Source: Crenobacter caeni (GTDB taxonomy: Bacteria; Pseudomonadota; Gammaproteobacteria; Burkholderiales; Chromobacteriaceae). From it: a DNA stretch of 64,000 bases. The stretch lies in the NCBI RefSeq assembly GCF_010435965.1, contig NZ_JAAGAA010000001.1:328350-392349 (forward strand), given 5' to 3'. A program made the translations under genes and the position numbers. Shown here piece by piece: positions 42,426 to 51,559 of this stretch. Position 1 is the first letter of the stretch. Each line of letters begins with the position of its first letter. The notes beneath the pieces were generated by a model. That model saw only the letters and a program-made list of their open reading frames with translations, searched no databases and was not told where the DNA came from.

Positions 42426-43528
42426 AAGTTGTCCACCTGACCAGCGCGCACCCGCGCCACGATATCCGCATCTTCGTCAAGGAGTGCCAGAGCCTGGCCG
42501 CCGCCGGCTTCGACGTGAGCTTAATTGTCGCCGACGGGCTGGGCGAGGAGATCCGTGGCGGCGTGCGCATCCACGACGCCGGCGCCAAGACGGGCGGGCG
42601 CTTCTCGCGGATGACCGGTACCGCCCGCCGCGTGTACGAGGCGGCGCGTGCGCTCGCGCCCGACGTCGTCCACTTCCACGACCCCGAGCTGATCCCGGCT
42701 GCGCTGCGCCTGAAGCAGGCCGGCATCAAGGTGGTCTACGACGTGCACGAGGACGTGCCGCGGCAGATCCTCGCCAAACACTGGATTCCCGGTGCCGCGC
42801 GCCCCTGGGTGTCCGGCGGCTTCGAGCGGGTTGAAGACTGGGCGGTTGGCCGCTTCGACGCGGTGGTCGCCGCGACCCCGCATATCCGCGAGCGCTTCGC
42901 GCCGCGCGCGCTGCATTGTGTCGACGTGTGCAACTACCCCATCCTCGACGAATTCCTGCAGGAAACCGACTGGAACGCGCGGCGCAACGAGGTGTGTTAC
43001 CTCGGCGGCATCAGCCGCATCCGCGGCATCGGCCCGGTGGTCGACGCGCTGCCAGAGACCTGCGTACGGCTGAACCTGGCTGGTCCGTGGAGCGAACCCG
43101 CCCTGCGCGACGAATTGGCCCGGCGCGAGGGCTGGGCGCGCGTCAACGAGCTGGGCGTGCTCGGCCGCGACGGCGTCGCCGAGGTGCTCGCGCGCAGCAA
43201 GGCGGGCCTGGTGACGCTGTTCCCGACGCCGAACTACGTCGACGCGCTGCCGATCAAGCTGTTCGAGTACATGGCGGCCGGCCTGCCGGTTGTCGCCAGC
43301 GACTTCCCGCTGTGGCGCGCCATCGTCGAGGACGCCGGCTGCGGCCTCTTGGTCGATCCGGAGAATGCGGGCGCGGTCGCCGAGGCGATCAACACGCTGT
43401 TCGCCGACGAGGCGCGCGCGCGCGAAATGGGCGAGTCCGGCCGGCGTGCGGTGCTCGCCAAATACAGCTGGGCGGCCGAGGCGGACAAGCTGGTCGCGCT
43501 CTACCGCACGCTCGAAGCCGCAGCCTGA
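42422..43528 (+). CDS. GT4-family glycosyltransferase
   Basis: The product is 368 aa from the ATG at 42422 (MKVVHLTSAHPRHDIRIFVK). The N-terminal domain has FVKECQSLAAAGFDVSLIVAD and VVHFHDPELIPAALRLK. The donor motif FPTPNYVDALPIKLFEYMAAGLP is at the C-terminal side. The motif DVHEDVPRQI resembles enzymes of capsule and lipopolysaccharide loci. It lies between two other glycosyltransferase genes and presumably adds one residue of the oligosaccharide. Confidence 0.87.
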   Translation: MKVVHLTSAHPRHDIRIFVKECQSLAAAGFDVSLIVADGLGEEIRGGVRIHDAGAKTGGRFSRMTGTARRVYEAARALAPDVVHFHDPELIPAALRLKQAGIKVVYDVHEDVPRQILAKHWIPGAARPWVSGGFERVEDWAVGRFDAVVAATPHIRERFAPRALHCVDVCNYPILDEFLQETDWNARRNEVCYLGGISRIRGIGPVVDALPETCVRLNLAGPWSEPALRDELARREGWARVNELGVLGRDGVAEVLARSKAGLVTLFPTPNYVDALPIKLFEYMAAGLPVVASDFPLWRAIVEDAGCGLLVDPENAGAVAEAINTLFADEARAREMGESGRRAVLAKYSWAAEADKLVALYRTLEAAA

Positions 43529-43555
43529 GGCGGCCAACCCGCACGACAGAACACG

Positions 43556-44785
43556 ATGAAGATCCTGTATATCAACCACTACGCGGGTTCGCCCAAGCAC
43601 GGCATGGAGTTCCGCCCGTACTACCTCGCGCGCGAATGGGTGCGCGCCGGGCACGAGGTGAACATCGTCGCCGCCGACTTCTCGCACCTGCGCCAGCACA
43701 ACCCCGAACTCTCCAAGGCCTACGCCGACCAGGAGATCGACGGCATCCGCTACACCTGGTGCCGCACGCCTCGCTACGAGGGCAACGGCGCGAAACGGGT
43801 GGTCAACATCTTCGCTTTCCTGCGCCGGCTGATGGGGCTGTCCGGGCGTTTCCTGCGCGACTGGAAGCCGGACCTGGTGATTGCGTCGAGCACCTACCCG
43901 CTCGACACCGTGCCGGCGGCCTTCATCGCCGGCAAGACCGGCGCGCGCCTCGCCTACGAGGTGCACGACTTGTGGCCGCTGACGCCGGTCGAAGTGGGCG
44001 GCATGAGCCCCAAGCACCCGTTCATCCGCCTTTTGCAGTGGGCTGAGGACTTCGGCTACCGGAAGGCCGACACCGTGGTGTCGATGCTGCCGTGCGCGCA
44101 GGACTATATGCTCTCGCACGGCATGGACCCGGCCAAATACGCGGTGGTGCCGAACGGGGTGGACGTGGCCGAGTGGCAGGGCGAGCCGTTGCCGCTGCCC
44201 GACGCGCACCGTGAATTGCTCGCGCGCTTGCGCGCCGACGGGCGTTTCATCGTCGGCTACGCCGGCGGGCACGGCCTCGCCAACGCGCTCGACTTCCTGC
44301 TGGAAGCGGCGGTGGGCCTGACGGACAGCCGCGCCGCCTTCGTGCTGGTCGGCGATGGGCCGGACAAGGCGGCGCTGGAAGATCAGGCGCGCAAGCTTGC
44401 TCTTTGCAACGTACATTTCCTGCCGGCCATCCCCAAGCGCGCGGTGCCGGCCTTTCTTGCCGCGACTGACGCGCTGTACATCGGCTGGCGCAAACTGCCG
44501 ATCTACCGCTTCGGCATCAACCCGAACAAGCTGTTCGACTACATGATGGCCGGCAAGCCGGTGATCCACTCGGTCGACGCCGGCAACGACATCGTCGCTG
44601 CCGCCGGCTGCGGCGTCAGCGTGGCCGCGGAAGACCCGGTAGCGATCGCGCAAGGCGTGCGCGCGATGATGGCGAAGACGCCAAACGAGCGCGGCCGCCT
44701 GGGCGCGGCTGGCCGCCAGTACGTGCTGGCCAACCACGATTACAAGGTGCTGGCGCGGCGGTTCCTACAGGTAACTTGCCGATGA
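43556..44785 (+). CDS. GT4-family glycosyltransferase (WbuB-like)
   Basis: The product is 409 aa. The start MKILYINHYAGSPKHGMEFRP and the motifs YEVHDLWPLTPVEVGG, FGINPNKLFDYMMAGKPVIHS and VPNGVDVAEWQ resemble WbuB-type transferases, which add N-acetyl-fucosamine-like sugars. The donor is not certain. It is 27 bases after the previous gene and overlaps the alpha/beta hydrolase by four bases. Confidence 0.86.
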   Translation: MKILYINHYAGSPKHGMEFRPYYLAREWVRAGHEVNIVAADFSHLRQHNPELSKAYADQEIDGIRYTWCRTPRYEGNGAKRVVNIFAFLRRLMGLSGRFLRDWKPDLVIASSTYPLDTVPAAFIAGKTGARLAYEVHDLWPLTPVEVGGMSPKHPFIRLLQWAEDFGYRKADTVVSMLPCAQDYMLSHGMDPAKYAVVPNGVDVAEWQGEPLPLPDAHRELLARLRADGRFIVGYAGGHGLANALDFLLEAAVGLTDSRAAFVLVGDGPDKAALEDQARKLALCNVHFLPAIPKRAVPAFLAATDALYIGWRKLPIYRFGINPNKLFDYMMAGKPVIHSVDAGNDIVAAAGCGVSVAAEDPVAIAQGVRAMMAKTPNERGRLGAAGRQYVLANHDYKVLARRFLQVTCR

Positions 44786-45510
44786 GCGGTTCCTCGCTGG
44801 CTCTGGATTATGCGGTTTACGGTAGCGGCAGGCCGCTGGTGCTGTTGCTTGGTTTCGGAATGGTGCATGAAGATGCGTACGAACTTGGCTATCTGGCACC
44901 GTTGATTGGTCGCTATCAGATGATCTGCGTGTCGGCGCGCGGACACGGAGCCAGTCCGGCACCGCTTGCTGCGGACGCGTACGCGCTGGCAGACATCGTG
45001 GCCGATATCGATGCGCTGCTGGCGCGTTTGTCCGTCAATGACGCGCTGCTTTGGGGGTATTCGCTGGGCGCCAAGTTCGCACTGGGCCTGGCGGCCTGGC
45101 ACCCAGAGCGGGTGGGAGGTCTGGTGCTGGGTGGGTTTGAGCGCCACAGCCGCGTGGACGTCGACAAAGATCTGGTATTGGAAACATTGCGCGCTGGTGG
45201 TCAGCCATGGTGTGCGTTGTGGCAGCGCCTGATGCCGGTGCCGCCGGGGATGGCGAGTCGGCTGCAAGGCTGTAACCGGGAGGCGTTGCGGGCGCTGCGC
45301 CTTGCGGAAGGGACGTGGCCCGATCTGGGCGAGTTGCTGGCTCAGGTCAAGGTTCCCGTGCGCATGTATGCGGCGGCGGATTGTTTTGCTCTTGCCGACA
45401 TGCAAGAACTCGCCGCCTCGCGTGGTGATACGTGCACCGTTTTGAGCGAGTGCGACCATTTCTCGCTGCTTGCCCAACCCGAGCGGGTTGTGCGCAAGCT
45501 TGCGCTGTAA
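44782..45510 (+). CDS. alpha/beta hydrolase of unknown substrate within the glycan operon
   Basis: The product is 242 aa from the ATG at 44782, overlapping the glycosyltransferase stop as ATGA; TTG at 44776 is less likely. The alpha/beta-hydrolase triad is visible: nucleophile Ser94 in GYSLG (92-96), Asp200 in AAADCF and His226 in CDHFSLL. The oxyanion region is LLLGFGMVHED. No signal peptide is seen, so it is probably cytosolic. Base composition is clearly lower in GC and codon use is more relaxed than in the genes on either side, which suggests separate acquisition. Substrate unknown; thioesterase or deacylase action on a sugar intermediate is only a guess. Confidence 0.82.
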   Translation: MSGSSLALDYAVYGSGRPLVLLLGFGMVHEDAYELGYLAPLIGRYQMICVSARGHGASPAPLAADAYALADIVADIDALLARLSVNDALLWGYSLGAKFALGLAAWHPERVGGLVLGGFERHSRVDVDKDLVLETLRAGGQPWCALWQRLMPVPPGMASRLQGCNREALRALRLAEGTWPDLGELLAQVKVPVRMYAAADCFALADMQELAASRGDTCTVLSECDHFSLLAQPERVVRKLAL

Positions 45511-45565
45511 TTGCGATGCGTCAGCCGGTTGACGTGCCGCTGATCGAATGTGAAGGAGGTTCGAG

Positions 45566-46729
45566 ATGAGCGAACAAAAATTCCTGCCGTTTGCCCTGCC
45601 CGATATCGGGGAGGAAGAGATTGCCGAAGTGGTCGACGCCTTGCGTTCTGGCTGGGTGACCACCGGCCCCAAGACCCGCCAGTTCGAGGCCGAGTTTGCC
45701 GAATTCATCGGCGACGGCGTCGAGGCGATCGCGGTCAACTCGGCCACCGCAGGCCTGCACCTGGCGCTCGAGGCGCTGGGCATCGGCCCGGGCGACGAGG
45801 TGGTGGTGCCGACCTACACCTTTACCGCCACCGCCGAGGTGGTGCGCTACCTGGGCGCCGACCCGGTGTTCGTCGACGTCGACCCGGTGACGCTGAACAT
45901 GACGGCCGAGGGCCTGCGCGCGGCGATCACGCCGAAAACAAAGGCGGTGATGCCGGTGCATTTCGCCGGCCTCGCCTGCGAGCTAGACGCGATCATTGTG
46001 GTGGCGCGCGAGCACGGGCTGAAGGTGGTCGAGGACGCCGCGCACGCGCTGCCCACGCTGTACCGGGGCAAGCTCGTCGGCGCGCTGGACTCGGATGCGA
46101 CGGTGTTCAGCTTCTACGCGAACAAGACGATGACCACCGGCGAGGGCGGCATGGTGGTGTCCAAGGACAAGGAGCTGATCGCGCGCTGCAAGGTGATGCG
46201 TTTGCACGGCATCAGCCGCGACGCCTTCGACCGCTACCGCTCGACGACGCCGGCGTGGTTCTACGAGGTGGTCGCGCCCGGCTTCAAGTACAACATGCCC
46301 GATATCGCCGCCGCCATCGGCCTGCACCAGTTGCGCAAGATCCGCCGCTTCCACGCCCAGCGCGAGGAGATGGCGACGCGCTTCGATGCAGAGCTTAGCG
46401 ACCTGCCGCTGATCCTGCCCGCGCGTCCGGCGCACGCGGCGAGCAGCCACGCCTGGCACCTGTACCCGGTGCGCCTCAAGCCCGAGGCCGGCGTCAAGCG
46501 TGACGACTTCATCGCGAAGATGGCCGAGCGGGGCATAGGCTGCTCGGTGCACTTCATTCCGCTGCACCTGCACCCGGTATGGCGCGACGGCTACCACCTG
46601 ACGCCGGCCGACTACCCGGCGGCGCAGGCGGCGTTCGAGGCCGAGGTGACGCTGCCGCTGTACACCAAGATGAGCGCCGACGACCAGGCACGGGTGATCG
46701 CGGCGGTGCGCGGGGTGCTCGGCGCATGA
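45566..46729 (+). CDS. DegT/DnrJ/EryC1/StrS sugar aminotransferase (PglC/PglE-like)
   Basis: The product is 387 aa. The ATG follows GAAGGAGGTTCGAG. The PLP lysine is Lys187 in [15 protein letters not shown], with [11 protein letters not shown] near the cofactor ring. It differs from the WbpE-like gene of the same operon and is closer to the 4-aminotransferases acting on 4-keto-6-deoxy UDP-sugars (PglE of Campylobacter, PglC of Neisseria). Next to a 4,6-dehydratase two genes on, it would produce a UDP-4-amino-4,6-dideoxy-GlcNAc. The reaction is inferred from context. Confidence 0.88.
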   Translation: MSEQKFLPFALPDIGEEEIAEVVDALRSGWVTTGPKTRQFEAEFAEFIGDGVEAIAVNSATAGLHLALEALGIGPGDEVVVPTYTFTATAEVVRYLGADPVFVDVDPVTLNMTAEGLRAAITPKTKAVMPVHFAGLACELDAIIVVAREHGLKVVEDAAHALPTLYRGKLVGALDSDATVFSFYANKTMTTGEGGMVVSKDKELIARCKVMRLHGISRDAFDRYRSTTPAWFYEVVAPGFKYNMPDIAAAIGLHQLRKIRRFHAQREEMATRFDAELSDLPLILPARPAHAASSHAWHLYPVRLKPEAGVKRDDFIAKMAERGIGCSVHFIPLHLHPVWRDGYHLTPADYPAAQAAFEAEVTLPLYTKMSADDQARVIAAVRGVLGA

Positions 46730-47376
46730 GCGGCGGGCCTTCCGCCCTGCCTTGCTGCGCCGGCAGCGGCCACGGCTCGCCGCTGGTGAAGCGGCTGTTC
46801 GACATCGTGGCGTCCGCCGCCGGGCTCGTGCTGCTGTCGCCCTTTTTGCTGCTGATCGCGCTATGGGTGAAGCTCGACTCGCCGGGGCCGGTGTTCTTCC
46901 GCCAGGTGCGGGTGGGGCGGGGCGGCGTGCTGTTCCGCATCCACAAGTTCCGCACCATGCAGGAAAACAGCGAGCGGCACGGCCAGCTGACGGTGGGACT
47001 TGATGCGCGGGTGACCGGCGCCGGGCATTTCCTGCGTAAGAGCAAGCTCGACGAGCTGCCGCAGCTGATCGACGTGCTCATGGGGGACATGAGCGTGGTC
47101 GGCCCGCGCCCCGAGGTGCCCAAGTACGTCGCGCATTACCCGGATGAGGTGAAGGCGCTGGTGCTGTCGGTGCGCCCGGGGATCACCGACTGGGCGTCGA
47201 TCAGCATGATCGACGAGAACCAGATCCTCGGCGCTGCCGCCGACCCCGAGCGCGCGTATCTCGACGAGGTGCTGCCGCAAAAACTCGAACACTACGTGCG
47301 CTACGCGCAAAGCTACTCGCTGCTGGGCGACTTGCGCATCATCGTCGCCACCCTTCACAAGATTGTCGAGCGTTGA
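46726..47376 (+). CDS. priming glycosyl-1-phosphate transferase (PglC/PglB N-domain-like)
   Basis: Starts the glycan by moving a sugar phosphate from its UDP donor to undecaprenyl phosphate at the inner membrane. The product is 216 aa, a short monotopic form with one hydrophobic re-entrant segment ([20 protein letters not shown]). Motifs are [25 protein letters not shown], the catalytic Asp-Glu in SKLDELPQL and MSVVGPRPE. The Neisseria PglB homologue carries a fused acetyltransferase; this protein has none. It overlaps the aminotransferase by four bases. Confidence 0.92.
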   Translation: MSGGPSALPCCAGSGHGSPLVKRLFDIVASAAGLVLLSPFLLLIALWVKLDSPGPVFFRQVRVGRGGVLFRIHKFRTMQENSERHGQLTVGLDARVTGAGHFLRKSKLDELPQLIDVLMGDMSVVGPRPEVPKYVAHYPDEVKALVLSVRPGITDWASISMIDENQILGAAADPERAYLDEVLPQKLEHYVRYAQSYSLLGDLRIIVATLHKIVER

Positions 47377-47384
47377 CCAAAACC

Positions 47385-49277
47385 ATGTCGTTCGAACGCC
47401 TGCTCTCCTTCTCGCGCCACCACAAGATGGCGCTTTTGATGTTGCTGGACGCGCTGTTGCTGCCGCTGGCGCTGGTGTCCGCCGTGCTGTTGCGTCTGGG
47501 CGGCAACTGGGACCCCAAGCTCGACCCGTTCTGGTGGCTGTTCCTGGTGCCGCCCTTGTGGGTGATCCCGATCTTCATCAAGTTGGGCCTCTATCGCGCG
47601 GTGCTCAAGTACGTCGACGACCGTATCGTGTACACGGTGCTGGCCGGGGTGAGCCTGGCGGTACTGGTGCTGATGGCGGTGATCGTGATGGCGCGGGTGG
47701 GCCCGTTCCCGCGCTCGTCGGTGATCATCTTCTGGGTGTTCGCGATGGCGTATATCGGCGCCAGCCGCTTCCTGCTCAGGGGGCTGGTCAGGCGGATCGA
47801 CGCGGTCGACGCGCCGCGCGAGCATGTGCTGATTTACGGCGCGGGCCACGCCGGCGTGCAGCTGATGCTCGCCCTGCAGGCCGGGCGCGAGTACCGGCCG
47901 ATGGCCTTCGTCGACGACAACCCGCAGCTGTGGCGGCGTACCTACCGGGGCCTGGCCGTGCACGCGCCGGCCGAGCTGCCGGTGCTGGTGGACGAGCTGG
48001 GCGTCAAGTCGATACTGCTTGCGATGCCGTCGGTCGGCCGCGCGCGCCAGCGCGAGATCCTGGTGTCGCTGGAGAAGCTGCGGGTGCCGATCAAGCAGTT
48101 GCCGGGGATGGCCGAGCTGGTGTCGGGCGAGGTGCGCGTCGAGGCGCTGCGCGAGGTGTCGATCGAGGACCTGCTCGGGCGCGAACCGGTGCCGCCGCGC
48201 GAGGACCTGCTCGCGGCGAACATCCGCGGCAAGGTGGTGATGGTCACCGGCGCCGGCGGCTCGATCGGTTCCGAATTGTGCCGGCAGATCGTCCGCCACG
48301 GCCCGGCCAGGCTTGTGCTGTTCGAGGCGTCCGAGTTCGCGCTCTACGCGATCGACCAGGACCTCGCCGCACGCGCGAGCGCCGTGCCGCGCGACCCCAT
48401 CCTGGGCTCGGTCACCGACGAGGCGCGCCTCAAGTCGGTGATGCGCGCCTTCGGCGTCAATACGGTGTACCACGCCGCCGCGTACAAGCATGTGCCGATG
48501 GTCGAGTACAACACGGCCGCCGGCGTGTGGAACAATGCCTTCGGCACCGACCGCTGCGCGGCTGCGGCCGAGGCGTGCGGCGTCGACACCTTCGTGCTGA
48601 TCTCGACCGACAAGGCGGTGCGCCCTACCAACGTGATGGGCGCTTCCAAGCGGCTGGCCGAGCTGTGCCTGCAGGCGCGCCACGCGCGCGGCAGCCGCAC
48701 CCGCTTCGTGATGGTGCGTTTCGGCAACGTGCTGGGCAGCTCGGGGTCGGTGGTGCCGCTCTTCAAGCGGCAGATCGCCGCGGGCGGCCCGCTGACGCTG
48801 ACGCACGAGGCGATCACCCGCTACTTCATGACCATCCCCGAAGCGGCGCAGCTGGTGATCCAGGCCGGCGCGATGGGCGAGGGCGGCGACGTGTTCGTGC
48901 TCGATATGGGCGAGCCGGTCAGGATCATCGACCTGGCGCGGCGCATGGTGCACCTCTCCGGCCTCGAGGTGCGCGACGCGGCGCACCCGCACGGCGACAT
49001 CGAGATCCGCATTACCGGCCTGCGCCCGGGCGAGAAGCTGTACGAAGAATTGCTGATCGGCGACGGCGCCGAGCCGACCGAGCATCCGCGCATCCTGCGC
49101 GCGCGCGAGTACCATCTGCCTGCGGCCGAACTGTCGCCGCTGCTTGAGCGCCTGGCGGCCGCATGCCAGGCGGAGGACGGCGCGGCGGTGTTCGAACTGA
49201 TGCCGTCGCTGGTGCACGAATTCACGCCGGCCGGTGCGTGCACCGACCGCGTGGCAGCCGTATCAGGCCGTCTCTAG
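47385..49277 (+). CDS. membrane UDP-GlcNAc 4,6-dehydratase (WbpM/PglD/CapD-like)
   Basis: Makes UDP-4-keto-6-deoxy-GlcNAc, the precursor of bacillosamine, QuiNAc and FucNAc. The product is 630 aa from the ATG at 47385; a TTG at 47373 overlapping the previous stop is an alternative. About four membrane segments precede residue 140. A CoA-binding-like Rossmann domain follows (HVLIYGAGHAG), then an SDR domain with NAD motif TGAGGSIGS (288-296). The usual Tyr-x3-Lys is Met-x3-Lys (NVMGASKR, Met418 and Lys422), the hallmark of the WbpM group. The final 15 bases overlap the convergent diguanylate cyclase gene. It is the last gene of the operon. Confidence 0.92.
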   Translation: MSFERLLSFSRHHKMALLMLLDALLLPLALVSAVLLRLGGNWDPKLDPFWWLFLVPPLWVIPIFIKLGLYRAVLKYVDDRIVYTVLAGVSLAVLVLMAVIVMARVGPFPRSSVIIFWVFAMAYIGASRFLLRGLVRRIDAVDAPREHVLIYGAGHAGVQLMLALQAGREYRPMAFVDDNPQLWRRTYRGLAVHAPAELPVLVDELGVKSILLAMPSVGRARQREILVSLEKLRVPIKQLPGMAELVSGEVRVEALREVSIEDLLGREPVPPREDLLAANIRGKVVMVTGAGGSIGSELCRQIVRHGPARLVLFEASEFALYAIDQDLAARASAVPRDPILGSVTDEARLKSVMRAFGVNTVYHAAAYKHVPMVEYNTAAGVWNNAFGTDRCAAAAEACGVDTFVLISTDKAVRPTNVMGASKRLAELCLQARHARGSRTRFVMVRFGNVLGSSGSVVPLFKRQIAAGGPLTLTHEAITRYFMTIPEAAQLVIQAGAMGEGGDVFVLDMGEPVRIIDLARRMVHLSGLEVRDAAHPHGDIEIRITGLRPGEKLYEELLIGDGAEPTEHPRILRAREYHLPAAELSPLLERLAAACQAEDGAAVFELMPSLVHEFTPAGACTDRVAAVSGRL

Positions 49278-50558
49278 GCGGACGGCGGGCTGCTGGCGGG
49301 TGATGGCCGCGCGGCCCAGGCAACTGTTGCAATGTTCGCTGGCGCACTGCCTGAGCGGGCAGACCACGCCGTTGCGTCCGCCGTGCTTGGCCGCGTACAT
49401 GCGTTCGTCGGCGAGCTGGACCAGCGCGCGCCAGTCGGGAGCGTGGTCGCAGGTGCGTTCGGCCACGCCGATGCTGGCGGTCACCGGCTTGCCGCTCGGG
49501 CGCTCGCCAAGCCCGGTGCCGTACAGGCGGGCGAGCACCTGCATGGTCTGCTCGCAGTCGGTCGACGGCAGGATCAGCACGAATTCCTCGCCGCCCCAGC
49601 GCGCGAGGATGTCGCCGCCGCGCAACTGGCTGTTCACGCTCTTGGAGAGGTTTTTCAGCAGGACGTCGCCGGCGTCGTGGCCGTGCTCGTCGTTGACCCG
49701 CTTGAAGTGGTCGAGGTCGATGAAGGCGACCGACAGCGGGGCGCCCGAGCGTAACGACTGGTCGAACTGGATTGCCAGCATCTCCTCGCCGCTGCGGCGC
49801 GAGTAGCAGCCGGTCAGCGGGTCGCGCAGCGCCTGGCCGACCAGCGCGCTCATCAGCACCAGCTGGCACAGGCTGGCCAGCGCGGCGACGCCGGTGATCA
49901 GGATCAGCAGCCAGAACTCGGCGGTGAACGACGGCCAGTCGCTGCCCCCCAACTCGGAGAGGCCGGCCAGCCCGTAAGCGAGCAGTACCGGCGCGGCGAA
50001 CGCGGCAGTTTCCAGCAGGGTCAGCGGGAACACCGCGAAGCCGGCCAGCAGCACGAAGGGCAGGAAGGCGTAACCGGTGCCGAGCGCGGCGGACAGGCCG
50101 TCGAGCTGGTGTTGGGCCATCAGCAGGTGCGAGATCACGTAGAACAGCGTGGGGATGGCGAACAACGTCGCCATCGAGCGGTAGGCGTGCAGCAGGCTGC
50201 TCTTGCCGCGTGCCCGGCTGAACAGGGCGGCGAAGGCGGCCGTCGCCGTGAGCCTGAGCGCCGCCAGTTGCGCCCACAGCGGAAAAGGCAGCGTCGCGAC
50301 GTCGACGACGATCCACAGGGGCGTGAGCAGCGCGAACAGCAGGGCGAACAGGCGGACCCGGTTGACGATCATGGTTGCGCGGCGGCTGGTCAGCAGCGGC
50401 AGGTGGCCAATCGGGCTGACCAGTTGGCGGCTGTCGCTGCGCTCCAGTTCGTCGGGCAACAGGCCCGCCAGCGTGCGGCTGAGGAAATCGGTCAGTGTGG
50501 GTATGCTCAAGTCCGTCTGGCTCCCGGTCAACCTGGGCTGGGAATGTTTGCCTGACAA
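49263..50558 (-). CDS. membrane-bound diguanylate cyclase with a four-cysteine C-terminal tail
   Basis: Predicted c-di-GMP synthase, 431 aa from TTG at 50558; TTG at 50510 is an alternative start and no ATG fits before residue 63. About six hydrophobic segments lie between residues 68 and 245. The GGDEF domain follows (LRDPLTGCYSRRSGEEML, DLDHFKRVNDEHGHDAGD). The active site GGEEF is intact, and an RGGD inhibitory site lies five residues before it, so product inhibition is likely. The tail after the domain has C-x4-C-x4-C-x2-C (CPLRQCASEHCNSC), possibly for metal or redox sensing. It converges on and slightly overlaps the glycan operon. Confidence 0.9.
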   Translation of the reverse strand: MSGKHSQPRLTGSQTDLSIPTLTDFLSRTLAGLLPDELERSDSRQLVSPIGHLPLLTSRRATMIVNRVRLFALLFALLTPLWIVVDVATLPFPLWAQLAALRLTATAAFAALFSRARGKSSLLHAYRSMATLFAIPTLFYVISHLLMAQHQLDGLSAALGTGYAFLPFVLLAGFAVFPLTLLETAAFAAPVLLAYGLAGLSELGGSDWPSFTAEFWLLILITGVAALASLCQLVLMSALVGQALRDPLTGCYSRRSGEEMLAIQFDQSLRSGAPLSVAFIDLDHFKRVNDEHGHDAGDVLLKNLSKSVNSQLRGGDILARWGGEEFVLILPSTDCEQTMQVLARLYGTGLGERPSGKPVTASIGVAERTCDHAPDWRALVQLADERMYAAKHGGRNGVVCPLRQCASEHCNSCLGRAAITRQQPAVRLETA

Positions 50559-50633
50559 TATACCATCATGAACTCATAAAGCATATTGCGGTGCGGCGAG
50601 CCTGTGCTGGCCGGCCACGACGGGAAGGGACAA

Positions 50634-51545
50634 ATGGAAACGCGCTGGCTGGAAGACTTTCTGGTACTCGCCGAGACCGGCAGTTTCACGCGTTCGGCCG
50701 AGTTGCGCCACCTGACGCAGCCGGCTTTTTCGCGGCGCATCAAGTCGCTGGAGGGCTGGGCCGGCTGCGAGCTGATCGACCGCACCACCTACCCGACCCG
50801 GCTGACCGCGGCGGGCGAAGCGCTGCGCGAGGAGGCGCTCGCGGTGCTCGGCAAACTGGGCAGCGCGCGCGGCCGGCTGGCGAGTTTGCGCGCCGCGCAC
50901 GACGACATGCTCGAGTTTGCGGTGCCGCATACCCTGTCGTTCTCGTTCTTTCCGCGCTGGCTGTCCGGGGTCGAGGACGCGTTCGGCGAGCTGCCTTGCC
51001 GGCTGTCGGCGAGCAATGTGCACGACGCCTTGCTCGCCTTCGTCGAAGGCGGAAGCGACCTCCTGATGTGCTACCACCATCCGCGCCAGCCGGTCGAGCT
51101 GACCGACGCGCGCTACCGCGGCCTGCAACTGGGCACCGAATACCTGCGCCCTTACGCGCGGGCCGAGGAAGACGGCGCGCCGATGTTCCGGCTGCCGGGC
51201 GACGCGCAGGCGGCGATCCCCTTTCTCGGCTACGCGCCCAACGCGTATTTCCACCGGATGAGCGAGCTGCTGCTCGAAGCGGTCGGCGCGCCGTGCGCGC
51301 TCAGGCTGCGTTACGAGACCGACATGGCCGAGGGGCTCAAGCATATGGTGCTGCAGGGGCACGGCCTCGCCTTCCTGCCCGACAGCGCGGTGGCCGGGGA
51401 GCTTGCGCGCGGCGAACTGGCGGTGGCGGGTGAGCCAGGCTGGCAGGTGGCGATGCAGGTGAGGCTGTACCGCGACGTGCGCCGGCGAAAACCGGCGCTC
51501 GACGCGCTGTGGCACAGCCTGTCCGGGCGTTACCCGGCGGTGTGA
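50634..51545 (+). CDS. LysR-family regulator (HypT/YjiE-like)
   Basis: The product is 303 aa from the ATG at 50634 (METRWLEDFLVLAETGSFTR), after GGGAAGGGACAA. An N-terminal winged helix (residues about 3-60: SAELRHLTQPAFSRRIKSLE) is followed by a LysR substrate-binding domain. The N-terminal signature ETxWLxDFLxL and the overall length resemble HypT, the hypochlorite-responsive regulator of E. coli, but the sensing residues cannot be checked by eye. The upstream bases before it are divergent from the diguanylate cyclase gene. Confidence 0.85.
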   Translation: METRWLEDFLVLAETGSFTRSAELRHLTQPAFSRRIKSLEGWAGCELIDRTTYPTRLTAAGEALREEALAVLGKLGSARGRLASLRAAHDDMLEFAVPHTLSFSFFPRWLSGVEDAFGELPCRLSASNVHDALLAFVEGGSDLLMCYHHPRQPVELTDARYRGLQLGTEYLRPYARAEEDGAPMFRLPGDAQAAIPFLGYAPNAYFHRMSELLLEAVGAPCALRLRYETDMAEGLKHMVLQGHGLAFLPDSAVAGELARGELAVAGEPGWQVAMQVRLYRDVRRRKPALDALWHSLSGRYPAV

Positions 51546-51559
51546 GCACAGAACAATGC

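Noticed and set aside
38401..49277. Wzy polymerase, WaaL ligase or PglL oligosaccharyltransferase within the glycan operon
   Set aside because: The only multi-span proteins are the flippase and the dehydratase N-terminus; no other frame has the ten or more membrane segments required.
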